From Methanolobus psychrophilus R15 (GTDB taxonomy: Archaea; Halobacteriota; Methanosarcinia; Methanosarcinales; Methanosarcinaceae), in assembly GCA_000306725.1 (NCBI GenBank), contig CP003083.1, positions 1 to 64,000 of the forward strand: a DNA stretch of 64,000 nucleotides. Direction: 5' to 3'. Positions 37,783-47,855 of this stretch are shown piece by piece (within the stretch, counting starts at the first letter, position 1; each line of letters opens with the position of its first letter). The notes beneath the pieces were generated by a model. The model was given only the letters and a program-made list of their open reading frames with translations, had not been told where the DNA came from and searched no databases. Made by a program: the position numbers and the translations under genes.

Positions 37783-38919
37783 TTAATGGTAGTGAGGATC
37801 GTCTACATCCACCTTATTAATTTCCAGAAGGCTGTAGTATCCGGCATTAGAGTACAGTTCCATTGAAGAAGGCTGCTGTGCAAAGTTTATAAAGCGTGCT
37901 TCAGTAGAGCTTGGCCATCCATTGGTCACCATGTACATATCGTTGAGAAGTCCTGCTGGGTAAGCTGCAGCCTTCCCATTAAGAGCAGCTTTCACATGCT
38001 TTTGCATGTGAGGGATGTCGTCAACACAGTGCTGTTTCATATTGCATGAACCACCTACATCATCCTTTATAGCCAAGATGTGAATCTTGCCTGATTTCTT
38101 GCCTTCAAGAGCATACCTGTAATCTACAAAGCCGATTCCATAAGGATCATTTGTGATAGCCTCAAGCATTCCGGCATCACCGGTTACTGAAACTGCATTC
38201 TTACCTGCAATGAAATCACCGTTGCCATCTGCGATGAATTTAGAGAATATGTACTCAGGACCTGATCTGGACTCAGCTCTCTTGTAAACGGTGATAACTG
38301 TGCCAGAAGGAAGAGCAGTTGTTGTAATAGTTCCAGAAATGTTCAGGTGAGCACTTCCAATGTTTGTAACTTCTCCTGCAGTTGTTGATGATACTGAGTT
38401 ATAAATCGCCTTTATCTGAGAAGGAGTGAGCTGAGTTGTGTTCTGACCAACATTACCAGGATCGAAAGTTGTTATTTTCTCTCCAGCAATCAGCATTACG
38501 GCGCTGCCTCCTACCCATTGTGTGTGCAGGTCAGGGTACTTTTCCTTTTCATCATGGGTCAGTTCTCTGGAAAGCAGGCCTATATCAAGGACATCCATGC
38601 CTACTGCGGCGATACCAGCAGAGTCGCCTCCTTTCTGGACAGCTATCTGGGTGCCGGGGTGGCTTTTCTCAAAGCCGGATTTAAGGGATTCGGCTAAGGG
38701 GGCTACTGAGGTGCTTCCTCCGACCAGGATCCTGTTTGAGGCTCCTGCAGCTGCATCTTCTGCGCTTGTTTCACTGGAGACGTCGCTTGAGAATGAGCCT
38801 AAGATTGTTCCTACTGCTGCAGCACCGGCGATTGCAACGATTATGAGCACGAGGGTTGCAACGATGGGTGAGACCGCATGTTCGTTATCGAATAGTTTTC
38901 TGAATTTCATATGTACCAC
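37783..38919 (-). CDS. pstS: Phosphate-binding protein PstS with a type IV pilin-like N-terminus
   Basis: A 378-residue phosphate-binding protein. The PstS fold runs from ILVGGSTSVAPLAESL through GGDSAGIAAVGM, GSAVMLIAG and KRAESRSGPEYIFSKFI to the C-terminus. The N-terminus is unusual: FDNEHAVSPIVATLVLIIVAIAGAAAVG is the hydrophobic segment of archaeal pilins (DUF1628), not a normal Sec or lipoprotein signal. Residues 1-12 are basic and cut-site-like. It may be anchored in the membrane or assembled as a pilin-like subunit. It normally feeds PstCAB; those genes are not nearby. Phosphate-starvation control by the adjacent AbrB-PhoU gene is likely. Confidence 0.9.
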   Translation of the reverse strand: MVHMKFRKLFDNEHAVSPIVATLVLIIVAIAGAAAVGTILGSFSSDVSSETSAEDAAAGASNRILVGGSTSVAPLAESLKSGFEKSHPGTQIAVQKGGDSAGIAAVGMDVLDIGLLSRELTHDEKEKYPDLHTQWVGGSAVMLIAGEKITTFDPGNVGQNTTQLTPSQIKAIYNSVSSTTAGEVTNIGSAHLNISGTITTTALPSGTVITVYKRAESRSGPEYIFSKFIADGNGDFIAGKNAVSVTGDAGMLEAITNDPYGIGFVDYRYALEGKKSGKIHILAIKDDVGGSCNMKQHCVDDIPHMQKHVKAALNGKAAAYPAGLLNDMYMVTNGWPSSTEARFINFAQQPSSMELYSNAGYYSLLEINKVDVDDPHYH

Positions 38920-39355
38920 TTTGTATATAATCCAACTTCTTTGCGTATACCACCAATATTCAGATATTTACTATCTGTTCCTAAGATCAGGAGAACATAT
39001 AATAAATACAGATACTAAAGGTAGGCATGAAACAATACGTCTATGTAGAATATATAGTCTTTGGAAAGTAATGCAAACTGTTTGGAGTCAGTGCAACTTT
39101 ATAAAATAATATATAATTACTAATATAGAAGGTTATTGATGCTATTTTTAATATTACCAATTATTTGGTTTTATTTTGGGTACGTACCAAAAATTAATCA
39201 GGCTTCAGCTGGGGTGTCATTCTTTAAAATAGAAACTTCATCCGCACTATCCCTGAAGCTACATGGAATATGTGTAGGGCAGGCTATGCGCTATTATTAG
39301 GTTAAAAATATTAATCGACGTATCTATATATAAGAGCGAAACGTATTAGGCATCT
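38920..39355. other. Divergent promoter region, no gene seen
   Basis: AT-rich spacer between pstS (minus) and the MgtE pair (plus). Besides the TATA-like box at 39324 I see no repeat or RNA structure. Confidence 0.5.
39324..39332 (+). promoter_or_regulatory. TATA-like box of the MgtE-type operon
   Basis: CTATATATAAG, about 25 bases before the first start-proximal purines and 24-32 bases before the ATG at 39356. The transcript is therefore nearly leaderless. Confidence 0.45.
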
Positions 39356-39976
39356 ATGTCTTCCCATGCAGGTCATGAGGAAAATGATGATAATGAATTT
39401 GTCGAAGAATATCTTGGCGATTTTGCAAGTGTCAGGTCAATAGTACGCGAAGCTCTGCCCTTTCAGCTCATAGCGACATTCGGGGGAGTCACCTCAGGCA
39501 TTATCCTTTCAGGCATGACCGATGAACTGCAGATGATACCGGGACTTATAGTGATAGCTCCGGCAGTGCTTGGAATGAGAGGAAATATCTCCTCCACCCT
39601 GGGGTCCAGGCTTGGCAGTGCCATCCATATGGGCCTTATCACTAAAATAGAAAGGAATCCCGAACTTATCAACAACGTTTCAGGCTCGCTGCTCCTCAGT
39701 GCCATAATGTCCTTCATACTTGGCATAATGGGACACTACATCACCATCGCATTCGGGCTACAGAGCGCCGGCGCGCTGACACTCACACTCATAGCTGTAA
39801 TTGCGGGTGTTTCCTCGGGAATTATCCTGTCCTTTGTAGCAGTCCTTCTTGCACTGGGCATGTTCAGGTTTGGTTTCGACCCGGATAATGTGGTCACGCC
39901 TGCCATTGCCACTATAGGGGACATCGTTTCCATGCTGATGATATTCATAGCCGCAAGGGTGGTGCTTGCCCTGTGA
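39356..39976 (+). CDS. MgtE-type divalent-cation transporter half, subunit 1
   Basis: A 206-residue membrane protein with about five segments. The MgtE/SLC41 core motif reads PGLIVIAPAVLGMRGNISSTLGSRLGSAIHMG, with a second Gly-rich segment IAGVSSGIILSFVAVL and the conserved DPDNVVTPAIATIGD. The cytoplasmic N and CBS domains of bacterial MgtE are missing. The stop overlaps the second subunit's start by 4 bases, so a heteromer is expected. It probably moves Mg2+ or another divalent ion across the cytoplasmic membrane. Confidence 0.88.
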   Translation: MSSHAGHEENDDNEFVEEYLGDFASVRSIVREALPFQLIATFGGVTSGIILSGMTDELQMIPGLIVIAPAVLGMRGNISSTLGSRLGSAIHMGLITKIERNPELINNVSGSLLLSAIMSFILGIMGHYITIAFGLQSAGALTLTLIAVIAGVSSGIILSFVAVLLALGMFRFGFDPDNVVTPAIATIGDIVSMLMIFIAARVVLAL

Positions 39977-40530
39977 CATACTATACTGTGAGAGGGATAG
40001 TAGGGAGGAGCTTTCCCATAATCCTCTTCACTTCGATCATAGGCATACTCACCGGACAGCTGCTCAACCTGCGGATAGAGAACCTTATATCAATGCCGAT
40101 AATACTGCTTCTCATACCTGCACTTATTAAAATAGGCGGCGATACCGGAAGCATGCTGGGAGCACGCCTTTCATCAGCCCTGCACATGGGTCTTGGAGGT
40201 AACCTGCGCCATAGTCCGGTTGTACGCAATAGCGTTATTGCAGCCTTCATAGTAGGTGAGTGCGCTTTTGCCTTCCTGGCAGTGGTGGTATGGATGACCG
40301 GATCGGTACTTGGAATAGGAATGGGGCTTGGAAACCTGATCAAACTGTGCCTTATATCAGGCACCTTTGAACTCCTGATTGTGTTCTCGTCAACTGTTAC
40401 AATAGCCTTCGCATCACATCGTTTAGGTGCTGATCCTGACGATACTGTCATCCCCCTGATAGCCACGCTTGGAGACCTGATAGGAGTCATTGGCATATTC
40501 ATGACAATGCATCTACTAGGTTTTATCTAG
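39973..40530 (+). CDS. MgtE-type divalent-cation transporter half, subunit 2
   Basis: A 185-residue paralogue of subunit 1 starting at GTG 39973 in a GTGA overlap. It has the same core: PALIKIGGDTGSMLGARLSSALHMGL, then DPDDTVIPLIATLGDLIGVI. Together the two halves equal one SLC41-type transporter. The next gene follows after 53 bp and is likely its regulator. Confidence 0.88.
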   Translation: MTYYTVRGIVGRSFPIILFTSIIGILTGQLLNLRIENLISMPIILLLIPALIKIGGDTGSMLGARLSSALHMGLGGNLRHSPVVRNSVIAAFIVGECAFAFLAVVVWMTGSVLGIGMGLGNLIKLCLISGTFELLIVFSSTVTIAFASHRLGADPDDTVIPLIATLGDLIGVIGIFMTMHLLGFI

Positions 40531-40583
40531 CAATAAATTAAAAAGACATGACAAATATGAACAATTGAACCGGTAGAAAAATT

Positions 40584-41795
40584 ATGAGCCCTAAGGTAAT
40601 AAAGTATATCCCACGCAATCTCAAGGATCTTCTTATAGAGATGAAAAACACGTCTGAACTGATGGTGGACCTTGCTTATTCTGCAATGGTGTATGACGAT
40701 GAGGATATCGCGGAAGAGGTCATCAACCTTGAAGAGAAGCTGGACACACTCGACTATCACATGAAGATCGCTGCCATGTTAAGCGCAAGGCGGGTGGATG
40801 AGGCAGAGGAGATGTCAGGTGTGCTCCAAGTTGCACGTGCATCCGGGAATATCTCCAATGCTGCAGGCGACATTGCAAAGATAGTCCTGCTGGAAATGGG
40901 AATACCCATGGAACTGAAACTGGCACTTCGGGAAGCAGAGGAGACTATTGCAAGAGCGACTGTCAGCGAGGATTCACCCATTGCAGGCAGGACCCTTGAG
41001 GACATAGAACTCGACACAGAAACTGGCATGTGGATAATTGCCATCCGTCGCCAGGACAAGTGGATATACGATCCCAACCATGCCACCAGGGTACGAGAGG
41101 ATGACGTACTCTTTGCACGCGGACATGACGAAGGCGTACCCATCTTCATGGAGCTGGCTGCAAACCGCAAATATCTGCCAAGGGAAGTGCAGCATGAAAG
41201 GTTCCTCATAGACCTGGAGAGAGCAGTGGATATAATCGTTGAGATGAAGAACATGAGCGAGCTCTCGGTGGGACTTGCCTACTCTGCACTCCTGTTCGAC
41301 AACAAGGACATAGCTCTTGAGGTTAAAGCACTTGAGGGGGAACTTGATGCCATGAAGAATGAGCTCCAGCACTGGGTACTGGAAACAGCTAAACATGTCC
41401 CCGACGTTAATCAGCTAAGAGGCCTTCTGCATCTGGCCCATGCAACTGAATCAATATCCGATGCCGCATATATGATTGCGGATACAGTCCTGAGGGACAT
41501 TGACCTGCATCCGGTGATCACTCTTGCGATCAGGCAGTCTGACGAGGTAATTACAAAACTCGTTGTCCAGAGCTGTTCACCCATAGTCGGGAAGACGTTT
41601 GGCCAGCTCAAGCTTGAAACCGAAACAGGCATGTACATAATGGCCATCAAAAGAGGAGACAAATGGGTCTACCGTCCCAATAAGCGAACTCTTATACAGG
41701 GAGGCGACATACTTATTACACGGGGCTCCCGCACAGGAGAAGACGCATTATTTGAACTGTGCGCCTGTCCTTTTGAAAATGAGAAAGTGTCCTGA
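40584..41795 (+). CDS. Tandem PhoU - RCK_C protein, cation-transport regulator
   Basis: A 403-residue protein built from two repeats of about 200 residues. Each has a PhoU-like helical part (MKNTSELMVDLAYSAMVYDD / MKNMSELSVGLAYSALLFDN) and an RCK_C/TrkA_C domain (SPIAGRTLEDIELDTETGMWIIAIRR / SPIVGKTFGQLKLETETGMYIMAIKR). RCK_C domains bind small ligands to gate potassium and other cation transporters. Its place behind the MgtE pair points to regulation of that transporter. No membrane segments. Confidence 0.88.
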   Translation: MSPKVIKYIPRNLKDLLIEMKNTSELMVDLAYSAMVYDDEDIAEEVINLEEKLDTLDYHMKIAAMLSARRVDEAEEMSGVLQVARASGNISNAAGDIAKIVLLEMGIPMELKLALREAEETIARATVSEDSPIAGRTLEDIELDTETGMWIIAIRRQDKWIYDPNHATRVREDDVLFARGHDEGVPIFMELAANRKYLPREVQHERFLIDLERAVDIIVEMKNMSELSVGLAYSALLFDNKDIALEVKALEGELDAMKNELQHWVLETAKHVPDVNQLRGLLHLAHATESISDAAYMIADTVLRDIDLHPVITLAIRQSDEVITKLVVQSCSPIVGKTFGQLKLETETGMYIMAIKRGDKWVYRPNKRTLIQGGDILITRGSRTGEDALFELCACPFENEKVS

Positions 41796-41809
41796 TCCCG
41801 GATCAGGAC
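41789..41809. terminator. Bidirectional terminator between convergent genes
   Basis: GTCCTGATC-CCG-GATCAGGAC is a perfect 9-bp inverted repeat overlapping the stop of the PhoU-RCK_C gene, 10 bases before the rpiA stop; T-rich sequence follows on the plus strand. Confidence 0.65.
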
Positions 41810-41819
41810 CTTGTTCTCC

Positions 41820-42515
41820 TTAAGGCCTTATTACTTCTACAGAGCCGTCTTTCTTACCAATGTAGACTTCATCCACATTGATGAATATCCCGTGCTCAAC
41901 AACACCAGTGAGCTGGGACAGCGTCGCTGACAGTTGTTTCGGGTCACTGATGGTGCCAAAACTTGCGTCAATGACGAAGTTCCCGTTGTCCGTTATCACC
42001 GGACCATCCTTTCTTGCAGCCATGCGAAGCTCAGGCTTGCCACCCAGCTCCTTTATCTGCTTTGCTACCAGTCTCCTTGCATAGGGGAGAACTTCAATAG
42101 GTACGTAGTGTTCCAGTTTTTCACTTACCTTGGATTCGTCGGCAACTATCACGAAGCGTTTTGCAGACCTTGAAACGACCTTCTCACGAGTATGAGCGGC
42201 TCCACCGCCTTTTATTGTGAAAAGCGCTGCATCCACCTGGTCAGCGCCATCGATGGCAATATCCAGCACAGGATGCTCGGCAAGAGTTGTAAGAGTGATG
42301 CCTGCCTCTATCGCAAGCATCTCGGACTGGTAGGATGTAACCACCGCAATGATGTCCAGTCCTTCACTGACCCTCCTTCCGAGTTCTGCTATTGTGTAAG
42401 CTGTGGTGGAGCCTGTGCCCAGGCCCACGACCATCCCATCCTTTACCAGATCTGCGGCTGCGATGCCTGCAGCCTTCTTTCCGGGGTTTTCCCCACCAGT
42501 GTTCCTTTCCTTCAT
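41820..42515 (-). CDS. rpiA: Ribose-5-phosphate isomerase A
   Basis: A 231-residue enzyme that interconverts ribose 5-phosphate and ribulose 5-phosphate. Motifs are [12 protein letters not shown] (phosphate binding), IDGADQVD (catalytic Asp) and [13 protein letters not shown] (catalytic Lys/Glu region). The ATG at 42515 ([17 protein letters not shown]) is chosen: it follows the aspS stop by 16 bases and matches family length, whereas upstream starts would overlap aspS. It is co-transcribed with aspS. Confidence 0.94.
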   Translation of the reverse strand: MKERNTGGENPGKKAAGIAAADLVKDGMVVGLGTGSTTAYTIAELGRRVSEGLDIIAVVTSYQSEMLAIEAGITLTTLAEHPVLDIAIDGADQVDAALFTIKGGGAAHTREKVVSRSAKRFVIVADESKVSEKLEHYVPIEVLPYARRLVAKQIKELGGKPELRMAARKDGPVITDNGNFVIDASFGTISDPKQLSATLSQLTGVVEHGIFINVDEVYIGKKDGSVEVIRP

Positions 42516-42531
42516 GGATATCAGCCCGGGA

Positions 42532-43863
42532 TCACGGAGATAATCTTCGCCTGTCTCTGGGGAAGAGCACAACATCACGGATGTTCTCAACGCCCAGCAT
42601 CGTCATGACCAGCCGGTCACATCCGATACCCCATCCGCCATGAGGAGGCATACCATACCTGAAAGCCCTCAGGTAGAAGTCAAAACCTTCCGGATTAAGT
42701 CCCTGGGATTCGATACGCTCCCTGAGCTGCTGCGGGTCATGGATACGCTGTGCACCTGAAGACAGTTCCATTGTCCTGTGCATCATATCGAAGGACTTGG
42801 AGATCTCAGGCTTGTCTTCGTAAGGCTTTGCGTAGAAGGGTTTTACCTCGGTGGGCCAGTCTATGATGAAATAGTGTGACTGGCCTGTCTCTGTGAATAC
42901 ATGGTTACCAATTGTATGTTCAGACAGAGTGCTGAGGTCGTCGCCCCATTTCAGGGTCTCTTCGCCGTAAGAGTTGACAATGGTGAGAGCCTCATCATAT
43001 GTTATCTTCATGAAAGGAGTCTGCGGAACGTTCAGTTCAACCCCCAGAATCTCCAGTTGTTTTGAGCAGTTGCTGACGACCTGCTCATAAACGTAAGCGA
43101 CCATGTTTTCCAATATCTCCATAACGTCAAAATGATCGCAGAAGCTTGCCTCGATATCAATGGATGTTGCTTCGTTGAGGTGCCTGCGCGTATCATGCTC
43201 CTCAGCCCTGAAGATGGGGCCTATCTCAAACACCCTGTCCAGTCCGCCGGACATCAGCATCTGCTTGAAGAGTTGCGGGCTCTGGTTAAGGAAGGCCTCC
43301 CTGTCAAAGTAAGTGATCGGGAAGAGTGATGTCCCGCCTTCTGTTGCCGTTGCCACTACCTTGGGAGTAGATGTTTCCACAAAACCGTCTTCAGAGAGGA
43401 AGCCCCTGACAGCCTTCAGGACCTCGTGCCGTATAGTGAAGACCGCGGTGGTCCTTTCTCTTCTCAGGTCCATGAACCTTGAGTCCAGACGGGTATCCAG
43501 GTCAGCATCAACCTTTCCTGTAGTGTCCATTGGCAGAGGGGAATCCGCCTCGTTGAGCAGGGTTATCTTTTCAGGGATGATCTCGTAGCCATTCGGTGCC
43601 TTTGCTTCCGGCTTGACGGTACCCGTCACAGAAACAATGGACTCTCGCATAAGACTCCTTGCCGTATCCAGCAATCCCGGATCGGTCTTCTTCTTTACAA
43701 GTGTGATCTGGCCCCGTCCTTCACGGTCCCTTACCACAACAAAACAAATACCTCCGAGGTCGCGGACCTCGTGAACCCAGCCAGCGATAGAGACTTTCTT
43801 ATCAGCCATCTCCGCCGGGTCGATCTTAGATGTATAATGTGTTCTGAGATCTTTTAGTAACAT
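42532..43863 (-). CDS. aspS: Aspartyl-tRNA synthetase (archaeal type)
   Basis: A 443-residue class II synthetase. An N-terminal OB-fold anticodon-binding domain (about 18-105, [22 protein letters not shown]) is followed by the catalytic core with motif 2 ([19 protein letters not shown]) and motif 3 ([13 protein letters not shown]). The length and lack of the bacterial GAD insert mark it as the archaeal form. With GatD in the window, the host probably makes Gln-tRNA through the GatDE route; whether this AspRS is discriminating cannot be judged by eye. It heads the aspS-rpiA operon. Confidence 0.96.
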   Translation of the reverse strand: MLLKDLRTHYTSKIDPAEMADKKVSIAGWVHEVRDLGGICFVVVRDREGRGQITLVKKKTDPGLLDTARSLMRESIVSVTGTVKPEAKAPNGYEIIPEKITLLNEADSPLPMDTTGKVDADLDTRLDSRFMDLRRERTTAVFTIRHEVLKAVRGFLSEDGFVETSTPKVVATATEGGTSLFPITYFDREAFLNQSPQLFKQMLMSGGLDRVFEIGPIFRAEEHDTRRHLNEATSIDIEASFCDHFDVMEILENMVAYVYEQVVSNCSKQLEILGVELNVPQTPFMKITYDEALTIVNSYGEETLKWGDDLSTLSEHTIGNHVFTETGQSHYFIIDWPTEVKPFYAKPYEDKPEISKSFDMMHRTMELSSGAQRIHDPQQLRERIESQGLNPEGFDFYLRAFRYGMPPHGGWGIGCDRLVMTMLGVENIRDVVLFPRDRRRLSP

Positions 43864-44025
43864 ACCTTCACCTGATCTGAAATATAAATACCTATAAGCA
43901 ATTCACTGTAAGCTATCTGCACATGTGAATATAAGCTGCATCAAATACTCTGGCACCAATAGTTATTACTTCGCTATAAACCTAATTATTACCGTACTTA
44001 CCCGTGTCCGGCCTGTCATCTGAAA

Positions 44026-45288
44026 CTAGCAGGATTCCACTATGCTCCTTCCGGATATCTCTCCTGCGATGCTCTTTGTCATAATATCGGCAATCACAGC
44101 CGGGTCGTCAGACTGTCCCAGGGCCCACATCAGCTTGACAAGCGCAACTTCCGCAAGCATATCCTCACCCTCTATGGCACCGGCCCTGAGCATGTCCCGT
44201 CCTGTATCATAGACCCTGTCGCACACCCTGCCATGAAGGCACTGAGATGTGATAACTACAGGTACGCCGGAACTGACAGCCTTCCCTATCTGCGGGATCC
44301 ACTCGGTTGAAACGTGTCCAAGGCCTGTTCCCTCGATAACGATCCCATGGTAACCCGCATCCACATAGTAGAAGAGTATATCCGGACTTGCACCGGGAGT
44401 GAACTTAACAAGCGCGCATTTGGGATCAATGGCCTCTCTAAGCTTCAATACCCGAGCTCCTCTTTTTGCATGTTCCCCGGATGTTGTCAGCTGCATGGCC
44501 TTGTAGTCCACATAGCCGATAGGCTTTCCATTAATTGACCGGAAGGCGTCCCTTCTTGAGGTGTGCATCTTCCGTACCTTCGTGCCGCGGTGAATAGCAC
44601 AGCTGCTGTCTGATTCTTCGCTGTGCATCACAACAGTGACTTCGGCGATGTCGCTAACAGCAACAAGTGCCGCGCATATTGCGTTCATTGCATTGTCACT
44701 GCTTGGCCTGTCTGCGCTGCGCTGTGAGCCTACAAAGACTATCGGAACAGGCGTCTCGATCATAAATGAGATCGCTGCAGCAGTATACATCATAGTGTCA
44801 GTACCATGGGCCACAATTACTCCGTCAGCACCTTTCTCTATCTCCCTTGCAATTTCCCGTGCGAGTTCCTGCCAGTATTCCGCCCTCATGTTCTCGGACA
44901 GGATATTGTATATGGCCTTGCCGCTGAAGTCGGCTATTGTCCTGAGTTCCGGCATGGCCCTGAGTATATCGTCTGCAGAGAAACTGGCTGTTACAGCGCC
45001 GGTCCTGTAATCTATCTTACTTGCAATGGTGCCGCCCGTTGACAGGATGGAGACCTTTGGCAAAGCCGGACCTTCTGCCGGAGGTTTCCCGGCAGTTACC
45101 GTAGAGGGAGTTTCCTTCAGCACCTTTTTTTCCAGGAGGGTGATTACTGCATTTTTGGGGTCTATGCCTGCATTATAACCGCTCTTCATTTTAAGGACGA
45201 TATGCTGAGTTGTGCCTGGCATGACTATGCCCTCGTACTCCACGTCGTCCTTTTTTACCTTTATCTTATCGCCTTCTTCGAATTCCAT
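44026..45288 (-). CDS. gatD: Glu-tRNA(Gln) amidotransferase subunit D
   Basis: A 420-residue archaeal GatD, the asparaginase-like subunit that frees ammonia from a Gln/Asn donor for GatE. An N-terminal SH3-like domain ([19 protein letters not shown]) is followed by the asparaginase fold with the two threonine motifs ([25 protein letters not shown]). The ATG at 45288 with AGGGGAT upstream is preferred over 45306. It lies 30 bp after argH on the same strand. gatE is not in the window. Confidence 0.94.
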   Translation of the reverse strand: MEFEEGDKIKVKKDDVEYEGIVMPGTTQHIVLKMKSGYNAGIDPKNAVITLLEKKVLKETPSTVTAGKPPAEGPALPKVSILSTGGTIASKIDYRTGAVTASFSADDILRAMPELRTIADFSGKAIYNILSENMRAEYWQELAREIAREIEKGADGVIVAHGTDTMMYTAAAISFMIETPVPIVFVGSQRSADRPSSDNAMNAICAALVAVSDIAEVTVVMHSEESDSSCAIHRGTKVRKMHTSRRDAFRSINGKPIGYVDYKAMQLTTSGEHAKRGARVLKLREAIDPKCALVKFTPGASPDILFYYVDAGYHGIVIEGTGLGHVSTEWIPQIGKAVSSGVPVVITSQCLHGRVCDRVYDTGRDMLRAGAIEGEDMLAEVALVKLMWALGQSDDPAVIADIMTKSIAGEISGRSIVESC

Positions 45289-45318
45289 GGTTATCCCCTG
45301 ATGCAAAGTTCTAAGATA

Positions 45319-46803
45319 TTATCTCCCGCTGCCTTCCATACATTTCTCGACTGTGTCGAAAAGCCCTTTCAGGGAGTTCTCGATGCCGTCGTTCAATTCC
45401 TTTATCCTGCAACGTACTTCTTCAAGCTCCCCGATGCGCAGGCTTATAGCTCTCTCAGTCTCATCCGGAGAGGGGCCGCCTATGATCCTGCGCCTCCTTA
45501 TATTAGATACAGGGTCAAGGGCGTCCTTTACCATCTCTTCGGTCAGGCCGCGCTCACTTAATCCTGTACCCAGGATGTTGCCTGCTACTGCGTTGACATC
45601 TTTTAGAGTCGGAATACCTGTATCGCGTGCAAGCACGCCCACGATCTGGTGTGCGGTCCGGAATGGAATACCGGTTGCTCTGACCATTGTGTCGGCAAGC
45701 TCGGTAGCCGTGGTGAATCCTGCCGTAGATTGTGCGGCCATGGCATCGGTGTTCACTTTCATTGAGCCGATAATGCCTGTCATTATCCTTACAGCACTTC
45801 TTGTGGCTTCCACCGAGCGCCACATATTAGGTGTAGCTTCCTGCAGGTCGCGATTATAACTTAAAGGAAGGGCCTTGCAGATGGTCAGTAATGCCATGAG
45901 CGAGCCTATGACCGTGCCGGCCTTCCCGCGGATGAGTTCGGCGGTGTCCGGGTTCTTCTTCTGGGGCATTATTGATGAAGTGGAAGAATAACTATCGTGC
46001 AGCTCAACGAACCCAAACTCCGGGGTTGACCATATCACAAGTTCTTCAGCCATCCTGCTGAGGTTTACCATTATGTTTGCACACGCAGATGCCGTTTCGA
46101 TGAGGAAATCACGGCTGCTTACGGCGTCCATGGAGTTTTCCAGGAGGCTCCCAAACCCAAGAAGCGAAGCTGTTCTCTCACGGTCAAGTTCAAAGCCTGT
46201 GGAAGCAAAGGCAGCCGCACCGAGAGGACTTTTGTTGACCCGTGTGAAAGCCTCTGTCACACGATCACTGTCCCTTGCTATCGCACCTGCATGGGCAAGC
46301 AGGTGATGGGCGAATGTTGTTGGCTGGGCATGCTGCAGGTGAGTAAAACCAGGCATCAGTGTCTCTGTGTGTACCGATGCCCTGTTAAGAAGGGCCAGGC
46401 GAAGCCCCGCAAGCTCCTCCATTAGAGAGAGCAATTCATCCCTTAGCCTTATACGGATACATGTTGCAACCTCATCGTTGCGGGAGCGACCCGAATGCAT
46501 CCTGCCTCCGGTTTCCTCGCCCACCATATCGATGAGCCGGGATTCAAGTGAGATATGGATGTCCTCATAAGAGTGGTCCAGCTTCTCAATACCATCCTCC
46601 TTTACCGCCAAGAGTCCCTTAAGGATCTTACTGCAATCATCTGCCTTGATTATGCCCTGCTCTTTCAGCATAACCGTATGAGCCAGGTCAACCAGTATAT
46701 CTGCTTCGAATATCCATTTATCAGCAGACATGGAGGAAGTAAAATTCAAAATATCTTCATCAGGACTGGAGGACAGACGTCCCCTGCGTAAAATATTGCT
46801 CAT
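45319..46803 (-). CDS. argH: Argininosuccinate lyase
   Basis: A 494-residue fumarase/aspartase-superfamily enzyme cleaving argininosuccinate to arginine and fumarate. Signature SSIMPQKKNPD (about 287-297), HSGRSRNDEVATC and GFTHLQHAQPTT are present, covering the three active-site regions of the tetramer. Full length. It leads the argH-gatD unit. Confidence 0.95.
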   Translation of the reverse strand: MSNILRRGRLSSSPDEDILNFTSSMSADKWIFEADILVDLAHTVMLKEQGIIKADDCSKILKGLLAVKEDGIEKLDHSYEDIHISLESRLIDMVGEETGGRMHSGRSRNDEVATCIRIRLRDELLSLMEELAGLRLALLNRASVHTETLMPGFTHLQHAQPTTFAHHLLAHAGAIARDSDRVTEAFTRVNKSPLGAAAFASTGFELDRERTASLLGFGSLLENSMDAVSSRDFLIETASACANIMVNLSRMAEELVIWSTPEFGFVELHDSYSSTSSIMPQKKNPDTAELIRGKAGTVIGSLMALLTICKALPLSYNRDLQEATPNMWRSVEATRSAVRIMTGIIGSMKVNTDAMAAQSTAGFTTATELADTMVRATGIPFRTAHQIVGVLARDTGIPTLKDVNAVAGNILGTGLSERGLTEEMVKDALDPVSNIRRRRIIGGPSPDETERAISLRIGELEEVRCRIKELNDGIENSLKGLFDTVEKCMEGSGR

Positions 46804-47022
46804 GTAAATCCTCAGTTAGCCTAAATATAATATTAGAAGTGACCTTAATTTTGTAGCGTGGTATGGCTTGAATACATAAATAAGAATCGGTTTTACTATT
46901 GCAGCCTTCCCGGATGTTTTTTTTTTAGCTAGGGATGATTTGACTCATCAATAAGGTTCTTGCCTATGTATATAGTTATATAAAGGAGCATAACCTTATG
47001 AAGTCTTCAAAAGCGAAAATGA

Positions 47023-47565
47023 GTGGATCCAATGATAAAATTAAAAGGGCATGAGATCGGTTTAATAGTTATTAAGGATGCCAGCAATAGAAGAGCTGTG
47101 CAATTTAAGAATAATATTATTACTATTTTGAGAAAGATCGGTGTTAACGAAAACGATATTGATATTCCTCTTGAACGCATGGCGATAAAAAAATCCAAAG
47201 CTTCTGCAACCTGGTGGATATCAAATCATCGAATGCATTACAGCCATAACATGCAGAGTAAATATGTAGAAAACCTGTATGTTCTATCCAAGGTAATTGA
47301 GATAGAGGCAAATCGGGTCATTTCAGAGGAAATCACGCTGTCAGATTTTATTTCGGAATTTAAAGAGGACTCAGATGTTTATGATAAACGCAAAGAAGCA
47401 CGAGAGTTTTTTGACTGTGACCATGATGAGACTGATTTTGGGATCATTGATAAAAAGTACAAGCTGATGTCAAAAGAACTGCACCCGGACATGCCAACCG
47501 GAGACACTGAAAAATTCAAGCAGCTCAATATTGCACATAAGATTCTGAAGAGAGAATTAACATAA
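47023..47565 (+). CDS. Protein with a C-terminal J domain, otherwise unknown
   Basis: A 180-residue protein. The last about 50 residues form a J domain (DKKYKLMSKELHPDMPTGDTEKFKQLNIAHKILKREL) with the HPD triad at 154-156, which would stimulate an Hsp70 (DnaK) ATPase. The first about 110 residues are an unrecognised alpha/beta region (GLIVIKDASNRRAVQF; WWISNHRMHYSH). J domains usually sit at the N-terminus of DnaJ; here it is C-terminal and without G/F or zinc regions. Either ATG at 47023 or the one three codons on could start it. Confidence 0.75.
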   Translation: MDPMIKLKGHEIGLIVIKDASNRRAVQFKNNIITILRKIGVNENDIDIPLERMAIKKSKASATWWISNHRMHYSHNMQSKYVENLYVLSKVIEIEANRVISEEITLSDFISEFKEDSDVYDKRKEAREFFDCDHDETDFGIIDKKYKLMSKELHPDMPTGDTEKFKQLNIAHKILKRELT

Positions 47566-47855
47566 GATCACTTCAGACCTCAGTTTCTCATTTTTTGATT
47601 TGCCAATATCATCTTCTTTCATCTTATTTTTAGCGCTAATTACGCATCTGCCATACATCTCTCATTTTTAAACACAGCCACTAAACACAGCTCCAAAGGA
47701 ATACAATGAACAGGGAATCATTATAGTGCCAGAGTGAAAAACCGGTTGGCAAATATTACAGACTTATTTATATATTAGATAATATTATATATTCAGTATG
47801 CATATATAACTTCAAGTTTTATACAAAAGTACATAATAATTAACCGAGGGTCAAA
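47566..47855. other. Spacer before cheW
   Basis: AT-rich, ending in tandem TATA-like stretches. No gene or repeat is seen. Confidence 0.4.
47801..47809 (+). promoter_or_regulatory. TATA-like box before cheW
   Basis: CATATATAA, 47-55 bases before the cheW ATG; a second AT-rich block (TATTAGATAATATTATATATTC) precedes it. Confidence 0.35.

Noticed and set aside
42516-42590. Upstream start of rpiA at 42590
   Set aside because: It would overlap aspS by 59 bases and adds residues absent from the family; ATG 42515 fits.
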